A DNA stretch of 64,000 nt from Nymphaea colorata (taxonomy: Eukaryota > Streptophyta > Magnoliopsida > Nymphaeales > Nymphaeaceae), in NCBI RefSeq assembly GCF_008831285.2, contig NC_045139.1, positions 23,914,412 through 23,978,411 of the forward strand, written 5' to 3'. Both the position numbers and the translations under genes were made by a program. A model generated the notes under the pieces. That model ran no database searches, was not told where the DNA came from, and saw only the letters and a list, made by a program, of their open reading frames with translations. Positions 55,870 to 64,000 of the stretch are shown here, piece by piece (position 1 is the stretch's first letter; the number at the start of each line of letters is the position of its first letter).

Positions 55870-56749
55870 TGGTGCTGCAGCTCGCCGGAATCCATGCCCT
55901 TCATCGAAAATCCACACCGCCGCCAGTAGGTTGCCCCTTTTCTGCCAAGCCTGCTCACTGGTTGCATGCGACGCCATCTCCTCCCTCACTCTGCTGTGTT
56001 GGAAACCCACAAAGCTGCCTGGTGGTCGCCCTGTTGCTGCACACCTGAAGCTCGAGTTGTTGCTGGAAGAGGAAGCGTTGGAGGTTGGAGACTGATGCAT
56101 GCCATTTTCTCCCTCGCTCTGTAGCTGTGTTGGAACTCCGCCTATTGGGGAAAGCGGAAGATGTCGTCTGCAGCTCGCCGGTCGACTAAGTCCTCCATCA
56201 GAAATGCACAACGACTACCTAGTGCCTGCCAGATCTCTCGTGCAATCCATCGAAACCTATAGCAGTGGTGGTCGGAAGCTCCAGTACGCCACGCTCTTTG
56301 AGTGATCGACCTGGTTCGGTCGGTCTCTGAAGCATTGACTCGACCGCCTCACCCGGGTTACACAAAAAAAAAATCAGGCGAAACAAGTTTAGCAAGTCAC
56401 GTCTTGGTTGAGATCAGACCCATTAACACATATCTAATCCAAAAGAAATGCGGGTCCGGGTTTTTGGGTTTAAATCTCACGTCTAAGGTTGAGTTTTGAA
56501 TTTGTGTTTGGTAAAAACACGTGGGTTTGAAGATTCACTTTGGATATAAAAAGCGTTAACTTGTTCTGGGTCTAGGATTTAAATCCGAATATTTTTTTTT
56601 TTCGAAAAATTTGGGGTGATAACACTAGCATGGGCTGCCCAAACCATCCCTTATCTATCTCGACCACTGATGTCTCATAAGCGTAAAACACCCATCTTCA
56701 GTTGTTATGCAAACCATCTTTTCTCAAATCATTGGAATCTTCAACTCTA
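55870..56749. other. Moderate-GC intergenic stretch, no confirmed gene
   Basis: Overlapping open frames on both strands reflect higher GC rather than genes. Two related blocks (GCTGCAGCTCGCCGG and GCTGTGTTGGAA) recur at 55873/56168 and 55999/56124, suggesting an old duplication of ~130-295 bp. Confidence 0.35.
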
Positions 56750-58265
56750 TAACCTTAATAACATTACCAAAAAGAAAAAACAAACAAAAAAACCTCCCCA
56801 AGAAGGCAGAACTGGAAGTCTTCTCTTCCACTCAGCAAGATGGGTAGTCACTTTCCTCCATGGCTCTTGGCAAAAATTAATATTACCACAAAACAAAGGG
56901 ATGCCCAAATACACCATTGGGAGATTTAAACATTGCCAACCAAGAATATCTGTGAAAAATTTTATACTAGCATCATACAGGTGAAAAGGAATTATAATTG
57001 ATTTAGCTGAGTTGATTTCCACAACAGCATGAGTGCAAAACTTGGCAAGAGCTTGCTTGAGGTTGATCACGGTTGAATGACTTTATGCTGAAAATAAAAA
57101 TCATGTCATCAGTACAGAATACCTGGAAAGAAATACTGCATCTATGAATCTTCACCATGCCACTCTTTACCTCAAATTTCAGTATTCTAGGGAATATTTC
57201 AACCACCAATGTAAACATAAGAAAAGTGAGCCTGTCCCCTTGTTTGAGGCCTCTACAGGCTTCAAAAAAACTCTGCCTCCCTACCATTAATTACCACAGA
57301 AACACAGGGTTAGTTACACACACCATGGTTTTATAAACCCACTCTTCACAGAAGAACAAATGCACTAAGGTTATTTACTAAGAATGACCATTTTACCATG
57401 TCAGAACCCTTGGAAATGTCAAGTTTAAGAAAAATAGATTGACCTTACTTATATAGAGACAATTAACCACTTTATTAACAAGATGAACATGATTGTCTAT
57501 GAGCCTTTTATAAATAAAAGTACTCTCTTCATGATCGATGGCCTATGCTAAAACTGATTTCATCCTTTCCGTCAAGATCTCCATAATTATATTGTAAATA
57601 GAATCACATAATGAGATGGGTCTTAGACCTCAAATGCCACTCATAATCAAAATCAAATCTACATAGGTTATTAGGATTTCAATGCTTGTAATCTCCTTCT
57701 TCACAAGCAAAATCTGTTGAGGAATATCTCCTTAGGGATAACTGTTCCATCAAGCAATATGACGCTTCGTGATCTGCAATTTTTTCAACAGTTGAACAAT
57801 AGGGCATCTCGCAGTTCTTATTTCCAACATTTCCTGATGACATCTTGACAATCTCCAAGATTTTCCGCGATGTGCATGATCACCATAATTTACAAAAAGG
57901 GGTAATGCATTATGAGAGGAGATAGTTTTAGGTAGTATCTTTAGCTAAAAACTAACTGGGTACCTGTCTCAACAAAGCTTACTGACCATGGCCCAATCAA
58001 GACAGTACAATAGATTGTCTTCCTCTACCTGTTATTAGACCAAGAAAACCTGCGAAACAGGTCTAGAATATCTTTGAGATTGCAATCAGACAAAAAATTA
58101 TTAAAAGCAGAACAAGTAGCTTGGTCAGGTCCAAGAGAATCTCTAAGGGAGCCATCTACGATGCCCATCAACATTTCATTAGTTCTGCAAGCCAGCCACC
58201 TATCAGGAAACATGCTCTCCTTGACCCACATGCAAAATCCTGGTCGTCTCTCACCTCAACGTTAA
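56750..58265 (-). pseudogene. LINE (non-LTR retrotransposon) ORF2 relic
   Basis: On the minus strand, 58231-58025 reads WVKESMFPDRWLACRTNEML..FLSDCNLKDIL.LFRRFSWSNNR, matching the end of the LINE endonuclease domain (D..L.G..FTWSNNR). Farther on, 57287-57003 reads FFEACRGLKQGDRLTFLMFT, the reverse transcriptase RGL(R/K)QGDPLSPL.F motif, then a FCTDDMIFIF active-site FADD-like block. 57070-56750 gives the following thumb region (VEINSAKSIIIPF, LPMVYLGIPLF, HLAEWKRR). Frameshifts and stops lie between the blocks. The part 3' of about 56750 (zf-RVT, tail) is lost. This is a different copy from the plus-strand LINE at 30190. Confidence 0.82.
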
Positions 58266-58319
58266 TGACAGCTTGGTCTATGCGTTTCAATCAGATTCCG
58301 TTGACTTCAGGAAAGGGGC

Positions 58320-58645
58320 TGCATTTATGGTGTGATCAGCAGATCCGATTCAAATCTAATATATTCATTACCATAATATCAATATATTCAGATTCAAAGT
58401 CAGGCTCAAATGCAAATAAAAAATTATATAATATCTGAATCTGACTTCTAAGTTTAAAATCTGAATTCGACTACTAAATTCAAAATCTAAATCTAACTGA
58501 ATCCGACTTTTAAATTTAAAATCTGAATTCGACTACTAAATTCAAAATCTAAATCCGGTTGACTTTTATATTTGGAATCTGATTTTGATCCGAATCCTAC
58601 CTCATATTCAAGATCTAAAACCGATCCAAATCCAACTTTGAATTC
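58320..58645. mobile_element. hAT-like element relic (ATCCGACTTTTAA type)
   Basis: Repeats of AATCTGAATTCGACTACTAA, ATCCGACTTTTAAATTTAAA and AATCCAACTTTGAATTC on the plus strand, like the body of the elements at 11147 and 59349. The block AAAATCTGAATTCGACTAC occurs twice (near 58457 and 58518), an internal duplication of about 60 bp. The termini are lost. Confidence 0.5.
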
Positions 58646-59340
58646 AACATCAGAAAAACAAAAAGATAAGTAGCTAATGCAAGACTATATCAGCATAACC
58701 TGAACCTTAAAATTGAAAGATATTTTGATACATTTTTTGCTTCTGTCGATATGCATCGTGACACGTGTTAAATAAACAACCCCATCCGCAGGCTTGTTCT
58801 GTATTGGCTGGTACAGCCTTTCTATTGAGTGACACATTGTTAAGAAATGTTAATCGGTTAATTATTACTTTTAAAAAATGAATTTTGTTATGGACGACAA
58901 AGATCACGACAGTTGACAACATGTTATCCAGCACATTTACCGATAGCGCTTGATACAATTCAAAAAAATCAAAGATTAGCAACATTATTTAAAGCATGAA
59001 GGAGGAAGCTTTGGCCTTTCACAAGTGATCCTATGTAGGCGTGTCAAGGTTGCGATCATTGTAGACAGCCTCACCACATACTGCGGTCACTCAAAAAGAG
59101 CACAAGATATCTCGAGACAAAATATTTTACGCACATCTTAGTCTCCACACATGACAAGCATCCTCCCACTACTATTATGATTTTCAACAAGTAGTCACAT
59201 AAATTCTATTATTGAGGGTTGAATAGCCCTATGTTTTAATTAGAGATATCAGTTTGATTTTTTCAACTACATCAAACCCTAGCCAAGAAGCCCTACTGCA
59301 GATAGCCTCACTTTATTACACAGATGTACGAAGTAGTTGA
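58646..59340. other. Intergenic, no supported gene
   Basis: No family recognised on either strand. Confidence 0.4.
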
Positions 59341-59348
59341 CCTTTATT

Positions 59349-59769
59349 TAGGGATGTCAATATATTCAATTTGAATCGGATATTCGACTGAATCGAACCA
59401 AAAAAATCAGATATGAAAACAAATTTAATATCTGATTAAGAAATCAGATCGGATTTAGATTTAATAAATGGCATCCAATCATATTCAGATATACATAAAT
59501 ATCTGATTGGATATGGATTCAGATCAGATTAAAATATCCGATTGGCTTTGGATATGGATTCAGATCAGATTCATTTTTAAGCAAATATTTTGTATCTAAT
59601 GCTAATACATTTTGAAAATTGGCAAATTGGATTTAGATTGTAAAATTGGATTTCGAATACGGATTCAGATACGGATATGACTTTTTCTTATTTGAATTTG
59701 AATCTGAATATGTGAATATCCGAAAAAGCAGATATGGTTAAGGATATATCTGATCTGTTGACATCCCTA
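59349..59769. mobile_element. hAT-like non-autonomous element, 421 bp
   Basis: The left end TAGGGATGTCAATATATTC and the reverse-complemented right end TAGGGATGTCAACAGATC form a terminal inverted repeat. The flanks CCTTTATT (59341-59348) and CCTCTATC (59770-59777) match at six of eight positions, an eroded 8 bp target duplication. The body is made of ATCGGAT, CAGATCAGATT and ATATCCGA words. Non-coding. Confidence 0.72.
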
Positions 59770-59879
59770 CCTCTATCTCTCTTTTTTGTTATGCATCTAG
59801 TCTTTTCCTATCCTTTTGTTTCTGCATAATTTTTGTTTTGAATAAAAGATCAAAGCCTTCATCCTCAAAATTTTTATTT

Positions 59880-60316
59880 AGTGGTTGCCGGAGTTGCTCG
59901 GCTCATTGTTTAGCCCTACTAAAAAGAACGACAATGCTCGGGCGATGAGGTAGTCCAATAATGGTCCGCTCTTCACAGTTGCTTCGGACAGGTTGTTGGA
60001 ACTATAAATTTTGATAGGGTTGATAGGATTCTCCAACCATGGAGGAGAAAATTCGAGAGAAATTGGGGGAAGAGACAAATCGAATAAAAATAAAGGGTCG
60101 GGCATCAGAACGAGTTTTTGCACGTCATAAATGTTGAAGTTTTTAAAAACTCAGAGGTGAGTCTAGTTAGCTGAATTGAGTTTAGTGAACTCGAACTCGA
60201 CTCAGGTAACAAGTCAAATGAAACAACTTGAGCTTGGCTTGTTTAGCAGCAAAAGACTTGGCTCGAACTAGAGCTGGAGCCAAGCTCTAGTTGCTTGGCT
60301 CATTGTTTAGCCCTAC
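59880..60316. repeat. CRK-upstream repeat, copy 2
   Basis: Related to 20590-21117, upstream of the first CRK: GTCCAATAATGG, TTGTTGGAACTATAAATTTT, GGATTCTCCAACCATGGAGG, GAGAGAAATTG, then a GAGTCG-type element end. CTCATTGTTTAGCCCTACT occurs both at about 59901 and at about 60299, so a short terminal block is present at both sides. The repeat abuts the truncated CRK exon directly at about 60316. Confidence 0.62.
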
Positions 60317-60909
60317 TATTTCTTTGGTCAACCAAACACTGAAGTTGGTTGTGTTTGGCAATGGGTCAATAGGAAGCAGGAACGTGGAAGTCCCTAAAGC
60401 CTTCAACGAGAAGTTGGGCCCTCTGCTGATGAATCTCACTTCTTTAGCAACAACAGAGCCTTCAAAGTTCATGTTTGCTACAGGCAACATCCCTTACACC
60501 GATCTACAAACGATATAAGGGCTCGTGCAGTGCACAAGGGACAGCAGCCTTCCCGATTGCAACCAGTGTCTGATTAGCACCGTCTCCCTAATCCAACCCA
60601 ATTGCAACAACTCAAATTACTGTGACATTGCCACAGTAAGTTGCCGGGTGGTGTATGCACCGTCTCCCCTTTCCTCTCTCACACTCCCTTATACTTGCAG
60701 GGTCTCACAAAATTATAAGCAAGAAGTTTATGCTCATCATAATAGTCATTGCCATCTTGATTGCCGTTCTTATTACTTGCGTAATTTGTGGCATTTACTA
60801 TGGGAGAGAGAATTTTGTTGCTTTAGGAGAAAGATCAATGTTGAAGCATGGCGGATTCCAGCAGAAGCAGAAGGAAGGAGAAGAGGAGGCCTTAGAACTA
60901 AACGAAAAG
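60317..60909 (+). pseudogene. Truncated CRK copy 2 (second Gnk2 domain and membrane segment)
   Basis: Starts in what corresponds to codon ~134 of exon 1 of the CRK at 22041: ATTTCTTTGGTCAAC here against ATTTCTTTGGTCGAC at about 22439. It encodes PKAFNEKLGPLLMNLTSLAT, MFATGNIPYTDLQTI, then TAA where the other copy has TAC (Tyr197), then GLVQCTRDSSLPDCNQC with the C-X8-C-X2-C motif. A likely acceptor, CTTGCAG, precedes the membrane exon near 60702, which encodes KKFMLIIIVIAILIAVLITC and ERSMLKHGGF. Unlike copy 1, the membrane exon is free of frameshifts. The signal peptide, first Gnk2 domain and whole kinase are missing; beyond 61.1 kb unrelated GC-rich sequence follows. Not functional. Confidence 0.85.
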
Positions 60910-61100
60910 TGAAAAGAAAAGAAGAGGCACCAGAAATAACGTGGTTCGGTCATCTTCATCACAGGCTTTACCGGCCCATTTCTCTGTCCAGCATTTGCTG
61001 GACAAACATCAAAATTAAAAACTTGAATGTCGATCCCTCTTTTATATCAGGATTCCGGTGGCTCAGACTTGCCTTTAGTGATTTCCGTAGCCAATAAAAG
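60910..61100 (+). other. CRK copy 2 intron remnant
   Basis: Follows the membrane exon (donor-like AAAA|GTGAAA near 60907). No kinase exon. The sequence ends near an AATAAAAGG just before the composition shift at about 61100. Confidence 0.4.
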
Positions 61101-61103
61101 GTT

Positions 61104-64000
61104 TTGATAGGACCTAAATCCCGAACCTCCGCCGGATGTCGATCCTCTCCCAAGATCTCTCGGAGGAGCCGTCGGACAACGCTAAAATCCAGTTATTTAC
61201 AATAAAGAAAACCCGGCCGGACAGGACCCCGGCTCAAAATACCCTAGGTAGCGGTACAAGTAGGGGAAACCCAAAACTAACTAAGATTGACCTACTACAA
61301 TTGACTACGAAGGTGGTGAAGCTTTACAATTTGCGAGCGATACAAATATTTAAACCTCTCACAGCTCACTCACAAACCATACAAACCACACTAGCGGCCA
61401 AACCACGCCCTTAATCCAAGTAGGTAGGTCGGCTCCTTGCGGTCGTGTCTCGGGCACAGTGCCCTCGAGGTACCACGGAAGGGAGCAAGGCTGAAGCCGG
61501 GCTAAATCAGGAAACAAAAGCAAACTAAGATGCTTCCTAGATGCAAAAGCAAAAACTACCACCCCGATAGCTACAAGGGGGAGAAGAACACGATACCAGC
61601 CAAGGGTATTCCTTGGCGCAGCCGGATTCGGACCACGGGGTGAGAACCAGTCCCCGGGTATTGCAGCTCACGGTTCACGGATGTCGGCTGAGAAGGGCCT
61701 CCTCGAAGCGCCTACACTGATGACGAGCGCCGATGAGGAAGGGCTTAGATTCGGCTTGTCGCCGATGCCGCTGGCTAGGACGCCGCCTAGAGTGTCGAGG
61801 GGGGCTGCTGCCGGGAAGCGACAGCGCCTACCTGCCTTCGTCAGAAGGTGGTTCGACCACACGCGCCGTGCGATGCCGACGGAGTGAAGGTGGCCGAGGA
61901 AGGGGGCCGGGTGTAACCGGCCAAGCCTAGACCTAACTAAGGCTGGGGTTGGTTTGGTTCGGCAGGGCTCTATAGGTAGGCTGGCTTAGTCAAGATAGGC
62001 TAGGGTTGGGGTAGGCTAGAGGGATCTTGTGGGTTTAGGAGGGAAAGTAGGTAGCCTAACTACGAGGTGAGTCTAGTCGGGCTGGTCTGGGTCGAGCCTA
62101 GGCTCAAGGTCAATGGTCACTGTTGACCAAATGTGGGTAGAGGTTGACTAAATAGGAGGTTGACTAATGGACCGAGCTTAGTAGGTCTGGGTCAAGTAGG
62201 TCAAGAGGAGTCACTCGAGGTAGGCTCGAGTCAACTAGGCTAGCTTAGAAAGGAGGTGAGCTAGGTGGGGTCAATGTTTCCTACTTTAGTCTAAGGCAAG
62301 TGGGGAGGTGGCGGCTTAGGACCAGTCCAGAAGGAGTGGGTTGCTTAGGGTAGGTGGCGGCACAAGAGGGAACCTAGCTAGGTGGGATGGGACTTGGCTG
62401 GTCGTGCCAAGTGGATGTGCCGGATCCTTGCCACGTGGCAAGATGAGGGGAGCAAGACAGAGAGAGCTAGAAAAGGGCTAGCTATTAGGGAAAGATTTGA
62501 ACTCTTTCCTAACTGATAGGGAGGAGCTCGACAAAGGAGGAGAGGGAGATTTACGGCTGAGAAGAATAAGGAAGATCGGCTAGGTGGCAATGATCTTTCC
62601 TAAACGATAGGAGATGGAATCGGGAAGGTAGGGAAGGAGATCTCACAAGGAGCCACCGGCTGGACACGTGGAAGAATGCGGGACCAAGATGGTGAGGTGG
62701 CTGATGGGCTGGCTGATGGGGTGGAAAAGGGCTAGGGAGATAGCGACACTTGGCGAGATGGAGGGCTGTGATGAAAAACGGATTAGGGTTGACGATTTCT
62801 AAAGAGACAAAATAGGGAAGGAGATTCGGCTGCTAGGGATCCTTCCTAATAGGTTGGGGCTCGAGATCCTAGACTGATCTCGAGTGGGACAGGTGTAGGC
62901 TGACTAGGACTTGACTTGGGGGAAAGTAGCTAGGATGCTGACACGTGGACAGATGGAGGGACGTAGGCCAAGGTGGGGAATTAGGGTTGAAGGGCGAAAA
63001 GTGTACCGAAAAGGAAACAAGGGGGACGCGGCCAGGGCTCTTCAGGCAGCCCTGTTTCCGGCGGACTTTTACCGGCCAAATGAAGTCCGATCACTGCGAT
63101 TTTTGGATATGTTGGAACTGGGATCGAGACGATTCCGACGGTATCAAGAACGCCTTCAAACTCCCGACAGATCGCCGGGAAATGGCCGTTGAACAGGCCG
63201 GTCTGCTGCTGTCCGCTGCAGAACGACGGCAGCGACACAGAACTGTTTCGCCACCGATTTCGATACCCAAATGATCTCGGATCTTAATGAAATTTTAACA
63301 GAAGATATCTGACCTTAAGACGATTCTAACGGCGTATTGTACGCATTGAAACTCCCAGGGAATCTACAGATCCAGATCAAAGAACAGCAACCTGTTTCTG
63401 GAAATGACAGAATCGCGGCCGCGGAAGGTGTTCTGTTCCTGCTCCGATTTGACCGACTAAACGATCTCCAATCACCACCAGATTTGGGTATGTTGTAGAG
63501 ACGTCAAGACGATTCCAACGGTATATAGATCGTCCTCTAACTCTCGGTAAATCTTCAGATATGGCTGTTTTAACAGGCGGCTGTTTCTGAACTTCCGCCT
63601 GCCGCGCGCGACCGAGAACGTGAGAGATCCGACGGCGGGAAACTTGCTTCGTTCTTCCTCTTCACCGTCCGAACTTCTTCAAGAGTGGCTTTGAAAGCCG
63701 TCGATATTGAAGACGTTGCCGTCTTCAATCTTCCCAGCATAAGATCGGCCTCTCAACTTCTGTGTGGGTGAGAAGAAGGCACCAGAACTTACTTGTATCT
63801 TTGCACGAAGGGGGAATAAACCGTGGACAAAGGAGGGACCGTCGCCGTTGGGGAAGATCCGCCTAAGCCGTGCACCTTATGCCTGTGTCTCCAAGGACTG
63901 CGGCTCTTCAAGGTGTGTTGTGGATGAGGAGGCGCCGTGGAGGTAGAGGACGCGAGGTGGGAGAAGACACCAACTCTCGGCTAGAGCATGGTGGGAGACG
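61104..64000. mobile_element. GC-rich unclassified element or leader, possible LTR retrotransposon, runs off the window
   Basis: GC content jumps at about 61100 and stays high to the end, unlike the AT-rich window. The beginning TGATAGGACCTAAATCCCG has the TG start of an LTR, but no matching CA end, primer binding site or second LTR is visible. 61900-62450 is rich in GGCTAGG, AGGTTGACTA and TAGGTCAAG words of tandem style. 62400-62960 repeats GGGAGATTC/GGAGATCT..CTTTCCTAA..GATAGG blocks. Overlapping open frames on both strands (for example 61681-61930 and 62911-63274) are a consequence of GC content and show no domain. It may be a large retrotransposon leader or a host gene's 5' region; the sequence does not decide. 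Confidence 0.35.
63085..63570 (+). repeat. Degenerate ~190 bp tandem repeat, about 2.5 units
   Basis: The word AGACGATTC.(A/G)ACGG.(A/G)TA(T/.) recurs at 63127, 63318 and 63507 (spacings 191 and 189). Each is preceded by GATT.(T/G)GG(A/T)TATGTTG or GATCT-like sequence and followed by AACTCCC(G/A) / AACTCTCG and AATC(T)..CAGAT. Units differ at many positions, so the array is old. Confidence 0.7.

Noticed and set aside
61681-61930. Overlapping open frames on both strands
   Set aside because: High GC content suppresses stops in several frames at once; none shows a domain.

Overview
This 64 kb window is nuclear DNA of a flowering plant. The evidence is AT-rich sequence, spliced genes with GT..AG introns, cysteine-rich receptor-like kinases (CRK, two Gnk2/DUF26 domains), and plant-type LINE, Ty1/copia, FAR1/MULE, CACTA-like and hAT-like elements, with very long (TA)n and (CT)n microsatellites. 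I cannot place the species. No organelle, rRNA, CRISPR or bacterial features were seen. All similarity statements come from reading and translating by eye; no alignment was computed.

Only one gene looks intact. It is a METTL23-type (Methyltransf_16) protein methyltransferase on the minus strand, 47868 down to 39996, assembled here from seven small exons that total 648 coding bases (215 residues plus stop). All junctions keep frame. One intron appears to use a GC donor, and the 3' end of the gene has been tandemly triplicated (38906-40055). Its two large introns hold microsatellites, a 230 bp tandem duplication and transposon-like sequence.

The other recognisable genes are broken. A full-length CRK (22041-27184, plus) keeps all its exons but carries frameshifts in most of the kinase exons. 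A second CRK copy (60317-60909, plus) starts in the middle of exon 1, has a nonsense codon and ends after the membrane exon. The two copies share related upstream repeat sequence, which points to a segmental duplication followed by deletion. A receptor kinase fragment (16782-16500, minus), a FAR1-like/MULE transposase relic (49782-51090, plus), a copia pol 3' fragment (37000-37790, plus) and two LINE relics (30190-32095 plus; 58265-56750 minus) are also decayed.

Layout: 1-16 kb is intergenic, with several short hAT-like elements and dispersed repeats. 16-21 kb holds a CACTA-like end, the kinase fragment, unresolved coding-like exons on the minus strand, and repeats leading into the CRK. 22-27 kb is the CRK pseudogene. 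27.7-38 kb is a transposon graveyard. 38.9-47.9 kb is the methyltransferase gene. 48-54.7 kb is AT-rich with the FAR1-like relic and large microsatellites. 54.7-56.4 kb is coding-like but unrecognised. 56.7-60.9 kb holds a LINE and CRK copy 2. From about 61.1 kb to the end the sequence becomes GC-rich and looks like one large element or leader with a ~190 bp degenerate tandem repeat, and it runs off the window.

The most consistent structural signal is a population of short hAT-like non-autonomous elements. Four have terminal inverted repeats of the TAGGGCTGGGCATCGG or related type with readable 8 bp target duplications, three of them perfect and one imperfect. I found no convincing novel biological system.
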